From Hymenobacter daecheongensis DSM 21074 (GTDB lineage: Bacteria; Bacteroidota; Bacteroidia; Cytophagales; Hymenobacteraceae), in NCBI RefSeq assembly GCF_900141805.1, contig NZ_FQYN01000006.1, forward strand, positions 186,001-250,000: DNA of 64,000 nt, given 5' to 3'. The notes under the pieces are model-generated. The model saw only the letters and a program-made list of their open reading frames with translations. It was not told the DNA's origin and did not search any database. Of this stretch, positions 52,833 to 61,456 are shown one piece after another; the first letter of the stretch is position 1; every line of letters begins with the position of its first letter. The translations under genes were made by a program, and so were the position numbers.

Positions 52833-53870
52833 TTAGATGGAATCGCGCTGACTGGGCTCCCTTTGCATATTCTCTGAGTTCCACGATGGACCCAGTGCAA
52901 CAAGCACACCATCGGCACCGAAAAATAGATCACGGCCAGTATCGCTTGTATCATTTAGAAGACCTTTTAATCTCCGGTTACGGGTGAAAGTTATATACCA
53001 GGCTGAATCGGCGGAATGGGGCGAATCGTCCAGGTAAAACTCCAAGGGTTTATTCAGCAAGCCGACGGTTACATCTACTTCAGGAAAAAAGCGTGTAGTA
53101 AACGTATAGCCCTCATATTCTTTCTCTTCCGTTCCAGGGGCTTCAAAGTCAATAAGCGTGCGGATGGGCTCGTAGTATTGGTGCAGAAATTCTAATGGCT
53201 CAATCACCGAGCTACGGGCATTGAGGTCTGCTTCTTCGGGGTCTTCCCACCGAGCAGCTAAAACACCTGCTTTGTTGGCGTAGGAAGCACTGGCTACCCG
53301 AGCTATAATCGGATGCATACCACCACCGGGGCTATGTATAAAAGGCGGCACGGCGGTTTGATCCTTTGCCTTTTTCATAAGGGCTTTGGTGGCCGCGCCG
53401 GTACGGCCTTTGGCCTCCATGATTACAAAACCCCGCTTACTATTCATACCTAGCAGGTCAGGCCGCGTTCCCTTTAATGGTGTTGCGTAACCATCGAAAT
53501 GCTGCAACCATGGTATGTTTAGAAAATGGCTAGCCAGTAGCTTGGCCATTGTTAGGCCCATAAAATAAGATAAGGCCGTCTTCTCACTAGGGTCAAGGCT
53601 TTTGTAAACTTCGCTATGCTGAAACTGGGCAGGAGTCGATTTCGTCGCCACCGTCTCTATGAGATTGACCTTGACCATGTACATGCGCATCTTGCGCTCA
53701 TATCGAGATAAGACACCATGTTTATTTAAGTAGGTAGCGTCTGCCTTACCTACTGTAATGGCTGCGTGCATGAGCTTACCCCAGGATACAGGTAGGGTGT
53801 TACGACCAACGAAGTTTCTGCCCGTATAGGGAGACTTAAAGTTTTTAGATAAATAGGTCAGATTAGGCAT
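52833..53870 (-). CDS. PD-(D/E)xK-nuclease-like protein of unknown family
   Basis: 345 aa. RPDLLGMNSKRGFVIMEAKG (residues about 137-156) has the D-x(n)-E-x-K pattern of PD-(D/E)xK nucleases: Asp after a turn, a beta strand, then Glu-Ala-Lys. The rest does not match a known restriction enzyme (PVSWGKLMHAAITVGKADATYL; YTFTTRFFPEVDVTVGLLN). Located between a coiled-coil membrane protein and an unknown helical protein, within an hsd operon. Confidence 0.65.
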   Translation of the reverse strand: MPNLTYLSKNFKSPYTGRNFVGRNTLPVSWGKLMHAAITVGKADATYLNKHGVLSRYERKMRMYMVKVNLIETVATKSTPAQFQHSEVYKSLDPSEKTALSYFMGLTMAKLLASHFLNIPWLQHFDGYATPLKGTRPDLLGMNSKRGFVIMEAKGRTGAATKALMKKAKDQTAVPPFIHSPGGGMHPIIARVASASYANKAGVLAARWEDPEEADLNARSSVIEPLEFLHQYYEPIRTLIDFEAPGTEEKEYEGYTFTTRFFPEVDVTVGLLNKPLEFYLDDSPHSADSAWYITFTRNRRLKGLLNDTSDTGRDLFFGADGVLVALGPSWNSENMQREPSQRDSI

Positions 53871-53915
53871 TTGCGGAGAGTAGTACTGAATTAGGGAAAG
53901 CTTCGTCGAAGCAGA

Positions 53916-55310
53916 TTACGCCTTAGCGGCTGATACCAAATCGTTGGCGGTTGTTTTAAGGGCCGTAGCGGTGTCTACCACGTTTTTGGTGGCATCAGCT
54001 AGGTGCTTGGTGCTGAAAATCATCGGTGTGGATTCTTTACCGAGCGAGGGGGGAGTGTAGAGGCCTTGGATGGCGCTGACAAGCATGGCCGTCTTCTCTG
54101 CTTCAGAATCAATCATGTCAGAATAACCGGTTACCGTCATGGATACAGCCGCTTTGAAGGCGTACTCTTCTTGCAGGTTGCGTTCCTTGTTGTATTGCGC
54201 AATAGCAAAGAACAGCAGTGCGAAAGCGGGAGAAGTGCGTACCACGTTTAGTAGAGTAACAGACCAACTGAACCCACCGTCGCCGTGGCTGGGGAACTGT
54301 GTGAAGATGTGTAACACCCACCACAGAGCAAATACTGCCGCCGCAATCGCAACTACAGCCCAGATGCGTACTGGCCACACTAATTCTTTTTGGCGACGAC
54401 TGAATGTACCTCCCAGAGCACTATCAGCTGCAAAACCCAGAAGCTCGTCTATGCGCTGCTGTCTGCTTAGAATAAGCGCTTCTTTCTCTGTAGCGTTTTG
54501 AAGGATTTCAGCGAAGCGTTCATCCTTTTCGCCTAACTCGTAGAGCTGGTCCTTAGCAGAGCCACGTATGCCCTCAAGCGATTTGACAATTGCATTGTAC
54601 TCTTCATGGTCCTCTGCTAACTTCTCTTTCGAGTCAGCCATCAACAGCTTCTGTTGCTCCACAATACCAGAAATTGTAGCATTGGCGGTGCTGGCCTCGG
54701 TCTGGAAGTCACGAATTTCCTTGAGCAGCTCGCTGGACTGCTGCTGGTTGCTAGTGATGGTTTTGAACTCCTGCTGCTTCAAGGTGTGGTATTCGCTTAG
54801 CTCCTGCTGGCTTTGCTGCAGTGCTTCCTTGAGCACGTCTACTTCGGTGACTCGTCGCTCTACCTCAGCCTGTAGTAAAGCAATGGCATCCTGGTTTTTT
54901 TGTAACTGTAGCTCCTCTACTGAGTGGATGCGCAGCTTCGATTTTTCCCAGAAGCCGCCCTGCATCTGATAATGAACCAACCAAAGCAGCTGGGGGAGAA
55001 CGTTATCAAACGTATAGTTGCCCGTTAGATAGCTGAGCATCTGCTGCAGTTGCTGGTTTATAGCGGCTTGCCCTAACTCCGGATCATTATAGGTGTGAAA
55101 CATTAGCTGCCAACTGCCCCGGTCCAGTTCAGCCCGCAACTGCTTTATGGCACGGTTGAACATGGCAATGAACTCGAGCAACTTAAAGTCACTGATTACC
55201 ACATTGCGGAGGTCCTTGCCACTGTAGGCTTTTTTGGCAAGCTCATTAAGATTAAGCGCTTCTAGCTGTGCAAGCGACTTTTCTACTGTGATTTTTTGCT
55301 GGGAGGTCAT
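53916..55310 (-). CDS. Coiled-coil protein with two membrane helices
   Basis: 464 aa. Residues 1-130 are globular (WQLMFHTYNDPELGQAAINQQLQQML). About 130-290 form a long coiled coil (LQLQKNQDAIALLQAEVERR, KEKLAEDHEEYNAIVKSLEG). Two hydrophobic helices follow (VRIWAVVAIAAAVFALWWVL; VVRTSPAFALLFFAIAQYN), then a helical tail. The layout is that of a membrane-tethered sensor or scaffold. No family recognised. Lies 18 nt downstream of hsdS. Confidence 0.7.
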   Translation of the reverse strand: MTSQQKITVEKSLAQLEALNLNELAKKAYSGKDLRNVVISDFKLLEFIAMFNRAIKQLRAELDRGSWQLMFHTYNDPELGQAAINQQLQQMLSYLTGNYTFDNVLPQLLWLVHYQMQGGFWEKSKLRIHSVEELQLQKNQDAIALLQAEVERRVTEVDVLKEALQQSQQELSEYHTLKQQEFKTITSNQQQSSELLKEIRDFQTEASTANATISGIVEQQKLLMADSKEKLAEDHEEYNAIVKSLEGIRGSAKDQLYELGEKDERFAEILQNATEKEALILSRQQRIDELLGFAADSALGGTFSRRQKELVWPVRIWAVVAIAAAVFALWWVLHIFTQFPSHGDGGFSWSVTLLNVVRTSPAFALLFFAIAQYNKERNLQEEYAFKAAVSMTVTGYSDMIDSEAEKTAMLVSAIQGLYTPPSLGKESTPMIFSTKHLADATKNVVDTATALKTTANDLVSAAKA

Positions 55311-55328
55311 AGGGTATATTTAAAGCGT

Positions 55329-56552
55329 TTATAAAGAATTAGGCACCCGTAGCTGGCCTGTGAGCAGCTGCTGCATCAGGCCCTTTTTCTGCTGCTGCCA
55401 CTGCCGGAGCTGGGCCTGGAGCAACTCTATTTCCTGGTCGCAGGCGTTGAGCACGGCGGCAATGCGTTGCTGCTCGGGAAGGGAAGGAAGGAGGATTTTC
55501 TTTTTCAATAGTTCCTCCGGACCAATGCGAACTGCTTTTCTACCACCGGCTGCAATGTCGGCGAAGCGAGCGTAGAATTCCTCTCGTGAGAAGTAGGCGA
55601 GCAGTAAGCTGGCGTCAACTTCTGGGCTTATGTCAAAGGTTGGTAAGTCGAGGGTACTTTCGTACCCATCAAGCTCTTCGGGAATCAGACCGAAAGCACC
55701 ATTCAGGAAATCGAGTTTGCTGTAGATGAACTGCCCAGCTTTGCGCGCGTAGTATTTCGTGTTTACGCTACCTATCTGGCGCTCATTTTTCGCAAGTACT
55801 CCTTTCCCGTACAGCTTTACAGTCAGCTTTTTGGCAGCCTTACCATTCGAGCCGGGGATACGGCTCTCCGTAATGAGCGAGCTTATGCGCTGTTCATGCC
55901 ACGGCTGCCCCTGAAACTCGGGAAACCGCAACTGTCCTGTCAGCAACTGCTGCATCAGGCCGCTTTTGTAGGTGCTTTTGGCTTTAACCAATGCAAGAAT
56001 GACCTTTTCCTGAATTTTTAGACCATTGAGGATATTAATAATTGCTCGCTGTTCCGCCACTGGAGGCACGACTAGCAGTAACCGTTTGAGCGCATCTTTA
56101 GTCAGCTTGTAGCGTCCTGCACCTTGACGGGTAATATCGTTAGTAAGGTCGCGCGAATTGAAGAACCAATACACCCATTCTGTCTCGCAGCTTTCGGTGC
56201 CTTTGATAAGGTGAGCGTGGTTATTCACGTTGTATTGGCCATCGACCAGCAACGTCATCGGGTGCGTCTGAAACTTCAGAAAATGGTCGCCATCTTCTCC
56301 AATCAGCACATACTTCCCCTCCACTCTAAAATGGTCCAGGTAGTCCTGGGCCTTTGTAGGGCCATAGTATGGATATGGTCCCTGCATCCCTTTTCGGACA
56401 GTCTCACTTAGTGGAAAGCGTAGGTGATTGTGAATCTCCGCGACATCATCGAGCTTCCGAACGTCCCATTCTTCTGGTATCCAACCCAGCTTCGTCAGCT
56501 TATATCCCTGCTTCTCGACAGCCGCTGCAGTAGTCATTTCCATCGTCTCCAT
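55329..56552 (-). CDS. hsdS: Type I restriction specificity subunit
   Basis: 407 aa. Two target-recognition domains, each followed by a conserved helix: LVVPPVAEQRAIINILNGLKI and LLPSLPEQQRIAAVLNACDQEI, with a repeated MQQLLTGQLR ending both halves (about residues 205 and 400). Starts 2 nt after hsdM stops. It decides the DNA sequence recognised by the methylase and endonuclease. Confidence 0.95.
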   Translation of the reverse strand: METMEMTTAAAVEKQGYKLTKLGWIPEEWDVRKLDDVAEIHNHLRFPLSETVRKGMQGPYPYYGPTKAQDYLDHFRVEGKYVLIGEDGDHFLKFQTHPMTLLVDGQYNVNNHAHLIKGTESCETEWVYWFFNSRDLTNDITRQGAGRYKLTKDALKRLLLVVPPVAEQRAIINILNGLKIQEKVILALVKAKSTYKSGLMQQLLTGQLRFPEFQGQPWHEQRISSLITESRIPGSNGKAAKKLTVKLYGKGVLAKNERQIGSVNTKYYARKAGQFIYSKLDFLNGAFGLIPEELDGYESTLDLPTFDISPEVDASLLLAYFSREEFYARFADIAAGGRKAVRIGPEELLKKKILLPSLPEQQRIAAVLNACDQEIELLQAQLRQWQQQKKGLMQQLLTGQLRVPNSL

Positions 56553-56554
56553 GC

Positions 56555-58081
56555 TTACGCCTCCACGTTAATGCCCAACTCGCGCAGGTAGGTGTGTACC
56601 TGGCCGCGCACGGCGGCCAGTTCGCCCTCCAGCCTAGTAATTTCCCGCTGGGTATCTACTAGGCTGATGACCGTTTCGGCCTCTTGGGTATCCACGTAGC
56701 GCGGGATGTTGAGGCTATAGTCGTTTTCGAGCAGTTGGGTCGGAGTTACGCGCTGGGCGTAGCGCTCCTCGGTTTCGTAGCGGCGGTAGGCGGTCACCAC
56801 GCGGGCCATGTGGGCCTCGCCGAGGCGGTTCTGGTTTTTGCCGGCATCGAAGTCGCGGCTGGCGTCGATGAAGAGCACGTCGTCGGTGGTGCGGCCCCGG
56901 CGGAACAATAGGATGGCGGCTGGAATGCCGGTGCCGAAGAAGAGGTTGGCGGGCAGGCCGATGACGGCATCGAGCAGGTTTTCCTCGATGAGGCGTTGGC
57001 GAATCTTACCCTCGGTGCCACCCCGGAACAGTACGCCGTGGGGCACGATGACGCCGGCTTGGCCGTGGCCGTCGAGGGTGGTTTCAATCATGTGCAGGAT
57101 GAAGGCGTAGTCGCCCTTACTCTTGGGCGGCAGGCCGCGGTAGAAGCGGCCGTGGCGGTCGAGGCCGGCTTCGTCGTGGCCCCACTTGTCGAGGGAGAAG
57201 GGCGGGTTGGCGGCCACCACGTCGTAGCGGCGCAGGTTTTCGCCGTCGAGCAAGCGGGGGTTACGCAGGGTGTCGCCCCACTCAATCTGGGCATCGTCGA
57301 GGCCGTGCAGGAACATATTCATTCGGCACAGGGCGTAGGTGGAGCCGTTGATTTCCTGGCCATAGAGGGCTACGTTGCGTGAGCCCACCTGACGGGCCAT
57401 CTTGATGAGCAGGGAACCGGAGCCGCAGGTAGGGTCACAGATGCGGGCGCCGGGTTGGGGGTTGAGCAGGCGGGCCAGAAGCTCGGCTACCTCGCCGGGG
57501 GTATAGAACTCGCCGCCCTTCTTGCCGGCATCGGCGGCGAAGCGGGAAATGAGGTATTCGTAGGCGTTGCCGATGACATCTTCGCCGCCTACTACAGAGG
57601 GGCGCAGGTCCAGACGCGGATCGGCGAAGTCCTGGAGCAACAACTTGAGGCGGGTATTCCGCTCGCGGGTCTGCCCTAGATTGGGCTCGGAGTTGAAGTC
57701 GATATTACGGAACACATCGGTGAGCTTGCCGCGGTTGGCAGTTTCGAGGTCGTCGAGGGCGATGTTGATGAGCTCCCCAATGTTGTCGGCGTTGCGCTGC
57801 TGGTAGAGGTAGTCGAAGGCGCAGTGCTCGGGCACTTGGAAGCGTTCGAGCTGCATGGCGCGGGCGGCACGGGCCTCGTCGCCCTGGTACTTGGTGAGGT
57901 AGGCGGCATGGTGGTCTTTCCACACGTCGCTCAGGTACTTCACGAAGAGCAGCGTGAGGATGTAGTCCTTGTACTGAGTGGGGTCGACGGTGCCGCGCAG
58001 GGTGTCGCAGGCGCGCCAGAGGATGTTGTTGATTTCAGCCTGGGAGACGCGAGGCGTGGTGATGGGTTGTTCTGGGGTCAT
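56555..58081 (-). CDS. hsdM: Type I DNA adenine methyltransferase subunit
   Basis: 508 aa from ATG 58081 (MTPEQPITTPRVSQAEINN); a start seven codons upstream is also possible. N-terminal helical HsdM_N domain, SAM-binding ICDPTCGSGSLLIKM, catalytic VAANPPFSLDKWG and the downstream VIVPHGVLFRGG. Methylates adenine in the HsdS target. Confidence 0.97.
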   Translation of the reverse strand: MTPEQPITTPRVSQAEINNILWRACDTLRGTVDPTQYKDYILTLLFVKYLSDVWKDHHAAYLTKYQGDEARAARAMQLERFQVPEHCAFDYLYQQRNADNIGELINIALDDLETANRGKLTDVFRNIDFNSEPNLGQTRERNTRLKLLLQDFADPRLDLRPSVVGGEDVIGNAYEYLISRFAADAGKKGGEFYTPGEVAELLARLLNPQPGARICDPTCGSGSLLIKMARQVGSRNVALYGQEINGSTYALCRMNMFLHGLDDAQIEWGDTLRNPRLLDGENLRRYDVVAANPPFSLDKWGHDEAGLDRHGRFYRGLPPKSKGDYAFILHMIETTLDGHGQAGVIVPHGVLFRGGTEGKIRQRLIEENLLDAVIGLPANLFFGTGIPAAILLFRRGRTTDDVLFIDASRDFDAGKNQNRLGEAHMARVVTAYRRYETEERYAQRVTPTQLLENDYSLNIPRYVDTQEAETVISLVDTQREITRLEGELAAVRGQVHTYLRELGINVEA

Positions 58082-58094
58082 GTGCTGGAGGGGT

Positions 58095-58134
58095 AACCTC
58101 ACCCCCGGCCCCCTCTCCGATGGGGAGGGAGAGC
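58095..58134. repeat. CCTCACCCCCGGCCCCTCTCC-type repeat
   Basis: AACCTCACCCCCGGCCCCCT followed by CTCC, with an imperfect complementary GGGGAGGGAGAGCCGAGG, lies just upstream of hsdM. This GC-rich palindromic sequence is a widespread intergenic repeat type in bacterial genomes. Confidence 0.6.
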
Positions 58135-58163
58135 CGAGGCGCGCGGTTGGTTTTGGATGATGG

Positions 58164-58460
58164 TTATGATTTGCGATGAGCGTCGCCGGGAATTGCTGCC
58201 CAAGGGTAGGCTGGAACGGCCACGCAACGCTCCAATCGAATCTGATTGTTGAGAGGCTGGTTATAGTTTAGTGTTTGAATGACCTGCTGCATGTCGGCCA
58301 GCGCAGTATCCTGGGAGGTGTCCTTCTTCCAGAGAGAGGTATTGGGTAAATGGTAGTTCTGATTATTAGCAATCCAATAATCAAAATATCCCTTGTTTTT
58401 CATCGCCGACTTTACTTCAGTATGGCGAATGGTGATGTCGTAAGTAATTAGTGTGTTCAT
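58164..58460 (-). CDS. Cas2/SinR-like small protein
   Basis: 98 aa from ATG 58460. Opens with NTLITYDITIRHTEVKSAM, a strand with the Tyr-Asp of Cas2/VapD-like ferredoxin folds, followed by a helix, NTSLWKKDT (second strand with Trp) and AVPAYPWAAIP. Stand-alone relatives occur beside type I RM loci. Encoded between half-HsdS and HsdM. Nuclease activity is not established. Confidence 0.6.
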   Translation of the reverse strand: MNTLITYDITIRHTEVKSAMKNKGYFDYWIANNQNYHLPNTSLWKKDTSQDTALADMQQVIQTLNYNQPLNNQIRLERCVAVPAYPWAAIPGDAHRKS

Positions 58461-58474
58461 GGTTAGCAAGTGGA

Positions 58475-59056
58475 TTAAGCGGTGAGGAATGAGCCGGTGG
58501 CATTTTGAATGGCGCCTTGGAAGACATGCTGGTAAAGTATTGCTTTCTGTTGCAGGAGGCGTTCTGTGAGGTGTTGTTCGCGGAGCCAGAGCTGGTGGAG
58601 GTCGCCAAGGCGCTGTTGTACTGGGATGGATGGCAGGTCTATGGGGGTCATCAACAGTGCTGCTTTGTTGAGTACAGGGACAGTGGTGCTGGCGTTGGTG
58701 ATGCCTTGGAGGCGGCGCTGGGTGTGGGGGTGGTTTAGATAGGCAGTTAAATAGGCTGGCACAACCTTAGGACCTAGGCGTAGGATGAAAAAGCCAGAAG
58801 AAGCCGCGTAACCTACTAACTCCTCTGTCACTAGTGTGGCGGCGTAACGCCCCCCTTTTGCTGGCAGCAGCACGTCGCCAATCCGAAGTAAGGCGCGGTC
58901 GGTAGTAGAACTGCTGGGGACAAAGCGAGCTACTCCTTTAAGGAGTTGGCCTGAGCTATCAATGTCACTGGGCAGAAGAAACTTGTGAGAGCCTTCTTTT
59001 AGAGGCTTCTCATAGCTGCCTAGGCTGACTGTAATAAGATCTGCGAGTGGTATCAC
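58475..59056 (-). CDS. Half-size HsdS-like specificity protein
   Basis: 193 aa containing one target-recognition domain (LLRIGDVLLPAKGGRYAATLV) and one conserved helix (IDLPSIPVQQRLGDLHQLWLREQHLTERLLQQK). It lacks the second half seen in the 407-aa HsdS. May dimerise to form an alternative specificity subunit or be a remnant. It is the first gene of the hsd series. Confidence 0.82.
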   Translation of the reverse strand: MIPLADLITVSLGSYEKPLKEGSHKFLLPSDIDSSGQLLKGVARFVPSSSTTDRALLRIGDVLLPAKGGRYAATLVTEELVGYAASSGFFILRLGPKVVPAYLTAYLNHPHTQRRLQGITNASTTVPVLNKAALLMTPIDLPSIPVQQRLGDLHQLWLREQHLTERLLQQKAILYQHVFQGAIQNATGSFLTA

Positions 59057-59285
59057 TTGTTTATTTTTCTGTAGTACACTACAAAGGTAAGGAAGTTCTC
59101 CTATAACCGGAATATATTTTCTGTATCTCGCTACAATCGATTTGTCTTGGGTGCAAAGCAGTGACTATTTGACACCCTTATGAATCAACCGGTGGCTACT
59201 ATGGAACGGCTAATAAGGCTATCAGAGAGGTAGTAACAAGGATGTCAAAAGGCTATCCTTGATAAGCTAAAAGCTATCATCATTT
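59057..59285. other. AT-rich gap upstream of the defence block
   Basis: About 230 nt without a gene, carrying the putative promoter of the leftward hsd series. Nothing beyond AT-richness and scattered TATC words is recognised. It continues into the tandem repeats and terminator at 59286-59415. Confidence 0.4.
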
Positions 59286-59325
59286 GTATCGTCACGTATC
59301 GTCACGTATCGTCACGTATCGTCAT
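59286..59325. repeat. Four tandem 10-bp units GTATCGTCAC
   Basis: Four head-to-tail copies, three exact, and the last ending in T. One helical turn per unit places each on the same DNA face, as in iterons or regulator arrays. Confidence 0.85.
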
Positions 59326-59336
59326 TTATTGCCACA

Positions 59337-59372
59337 AAAAAACCTCTTCCCAGCGCTGGGAAGAGGTTTTTT
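59337..59372. terminator. Bidirectional terminator at 5' edge of hsd block
   Basis: A perfect palindrome of 18+18 nt with core CCTCTTCCCAGC and A and T runs at either end. Would stop transcription from the AlbA_2 gene on its right. Confidence 0.92.
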
Positions 59373-59382
59373 GCTGTTGTTC

Positions 59383-59415
59383 TTTCGTCAGTGTTTCGTC
59401 AGTCTTTCGTCATTG
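59383..59415. repeat. Three tandem 11-bp units TTTCGTCAGTS
   Basis: TTTCGTCAGTG, TTTCGTCAGTC and TTTCGTCATTG follow head to tail. They share CGTCA with the GTATCGTCAC array 60 nt away. Confidence 0.8.
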
Positions 59416-59429
59416 TAGCACCATACAAT

Positions 59430-61178
59430 TTATCCCTTGTCTAATGGTACTTGTTGCTCAGAAGTCTCTAGGCGCCCCTCTTTTTTGGGGTAGGAGTTAG
59501 AGGAGGCTTCTGACTGGCCACTTATCCAGCAAGACTGTACGCGACTACCAATGTTGCGTATGCGCTTGTTTCGGCGCAGCTTATTAATGAATTGGTCAAT
59601 TTTCTTGGTTTTTGCCTCTTCTGATAGGTGTAGAGGTAGCTGGTCCCAAAGCAGTTCATTAATGTCGTCTCGAGATACGCCCTGGCAGGAGTCGACTAAG
59701 GTTACAATCATCCCTTCATAGTGCGCATTACCTAGGCCTTTATTCTTTAAGTAGGTTACATTTTGGCTGGTCTTGGCAGCAACACCGCTAGATATATAGA
59801 GGCTGTCTTTGCGACCTTCTACCAAACGACGTTTGCGGAGGTAGTCCACTTCATCGTTGGTTAGCGCCTTGTGTTTCTGGACCTTGTCAAGCAGCATTAT
59901 CTCAGACAGCGTGAGGTCGGGGTGGCGAGCCAGTACACGGGCGTAAGCCAAATCCAGCACGCGGCCAATGATGGTCACTTTGACAAGATTGTTGACCAGT
60001 TCGTAGTCGGGGAGCGGAAAATACTTCTCCCGCTGCAAGCGAAACATGCGCTTGATGCCGCTGCCGATAGTGTCAATCATGTTCAGGTTGACCATGGCTT
60101 CGGCCAAGAAGGGATTTTGGCCGTCGGGCTCCGGGGCATCGCGCTGGATAACGTTTTCCACGGTGCCTGGCAGAAAAGGGCCGGCATTAAGAAACACCAG
60201 CTGGTCGGGCATTTCCACAATAGAGATACGCCCAGTGTTGCCTTGGTACTGCTGATGAGCAATGCAGTTATGCAAGGCCTCGCGCACGACGAAACGGTCG
60301 TACATCTCAGCCTCCTCCGGAAAAAGCGTTTCGTCTTTGATGTAGCGATAGCGCAGGTTACGTATCAACGTGTATACCTCATCGACGGCTGTCAGGAACG
60401 GGGGCATAAAGTGCCGGTAGTCCAACTCTTCACCGCGTTCGTTCTTCAGAATCCAAGTTATGCGGGGGGACAGGTTCAGGTAGTGAACGGCTTCCTCTCG
60501 GCCGAGTAGTAGCAAGGTGGCACGGGTAATCTGACCGTTGATGCAGACTTTAGCTTTATTGAGGAAAGTGGCGTCGTCCCATTCGTCTACTTCGGTTGCA
60601 AGCTTGGGGTGCTTAGTTTTGTAATTGACACGAGCGAGTTGCAGCGAAACGGGGTCGAGGTCGGCCAGAGTGGCATCGGTGCAAACAATGCGGCTCCAGT
60701 CTTCGGGCTGCTGCAGCGGCTCGCGAAGAATTGCCTCTTCACGCTCAGGGGTAAGGGGAATGAGGCTATCGCCTAGGCGCTGCCACTTACTGGCGTGGGC
60801 AAAAACGGGCCGACGGGGCCGGTGCTTAGGAATATGCAACACCCACACATGCTTACCCGTGTCGCTGGTGACGTACTCCTCTACTTGCAGGCCTTCGGTC
60901 GGAAGGTTAGTGCATTTGGTAGTTAAGCGCTGGGGCAAGTTTTCGGGCGTGTGGCCAGCGGGGTCCTGCAAGCCGGTGATGACGTGGCCTTGGTCGCGCA
61001 GGCCCATGATGAGGACACCCCCTTCCAAGTTGGCGAAAGCCGCAACGTAGGAAATGAGGTCTTCGCCGGCGTGGCCGCCAAAATTATGTTTCAGGCTAGC
61101 GTACTCTTTCCACTCGTGCCGTTCGTTTTCCCGAGGGTAGGTAGCCGTTAGATAGGCCTGTAACTCTGTTTCCGTCAT
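59430..61178 (-). CDS. AlbA_2/Schlafen-like ATPase-associated protein
   Basis: 582 aa. The N-terminal AlbA_2 domain (residues 15-130) has ENERHEWKEYASLKHNFGG, ISYVAAFANLEGGVLIMGL and GKHVWVLHIP. A GHKL-type ATPase-like region follows (FVVREALHNCIAHQQYQGNTGRISI, LNMIDTIGSGIKRMF), then C-terminal winged-helix segments. Such proteins act as transcription regulators, and many lie in defence islands where some function as nucleases. Sits between the tandem repeats and the right att. Confidence 0.85.
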   Translation of the reverse strand: MTETELQAYLTATYPRENERHEWKEYASLKHNFGGHAGEDLISYVAAFANLEGGVLIMGLRDQGHVITGLQDPAGHTPENLPQRLTTKCTNLPTEGLQVEEYVTSDTGKHVWVLHIPKHRPRRPVFAHASKWQRLGDSLIPLTPEREEAILREPLQQPEDWSRIVCTDATLADLDPVSLQLARVNYKTKHPKLATEVDEWDDATFLNKAKVCINGQITRATLLLLGREEAVHYLNLSPRITWILKNERGEELDYRHFMPPFLTAVDEVYTLIRNLRYRYIKDETLFPEEAEMYDRFVVREALHNCIAHQQYQGNTGRISIVEMPDQLVFLNAGPFLPGTVENVIQRDAPEPDGQNPFLAEAMVNLNMIDTIGSGIKRMFRLQREKYFPLPDYELVNNLVKVTIIGRVLDLAYARVLARHPDLTLSEIMLLDKVQKHKALTNDEVDYLRKRRLVEGRKDSLYISSGVAAKTSQNVTYLKNKGLGNAHYEGMIVTLVDSCQGVSRDDINELLWDQLPLHLSEEAKTKKIDQFINKLRRNKRIRNIGSRVQSCWISGQSEASSNSYPKKEGRLETSEQQVPLDKG

Positions 61179-61326
61179 AAAGCATTTTGCGGTGAGAGTA
61201 AAGTTAGCATACCTTCTTGATCAATGGCTTTTGCTTTGTCGATATGTCAAATTTCAGCAAATAATGCCATCGTTCGTAGCCTTATACAAAATCTTATAGC
61301 TGCCTAAAGCATCCCTAAATTAACCG

Positions 61327-61358
61327 AAAAGGCCTTCTGCACAATGCAAAAGGCCTTT
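61327..61358. terminator. Hairpin near right edge of island
   Basis: AAAAGGCCTT and AAGGCCTTT pair around a roughly 11-nt loop. It sits between the AlbA_2 gene and the att core in an otherwise gene-free stretch (61179-61614). Confidence 0.75.
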
Positions 61359-61392
61359 GTTATGGCAATAGTCAAAACACCTCAATGTCCAC

Positions 61393-61414
61393 ACCGGGGG
61401 CAAAACCGGGGGCA
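61393..61414 (+). repeat. Paired ACCGGGGGCA arm-type sites, spacing 12
   Basis: Two exact copies at 61393 and 61405. The same word occurs at the left end of the element (36594). Probable integrase arm sites. Confidence 0.65.
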
Positions 61415-61424
61415 ATAAATAAAA

Positions 61425-61453
61425 AACCCCTTCTACGCGGTGTAGAAGGGGTT
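61425..61453 (-). terminator. Hairpin next to right att core
   Basis: AACCCCTTCTAC and its complement around GCGGT. On the minus strand it is followed by TTTT. Confidence 0.85.
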
Positions 61454-61456
61454 AAA

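Noticed and set aside
59286..59415. CRISPR array
   Set aside because: Units are 10-11 bp head to tail without spacers. No cas1 or effector genes are nearby, and the Cas2-like protein belongs to the stand-alone type.
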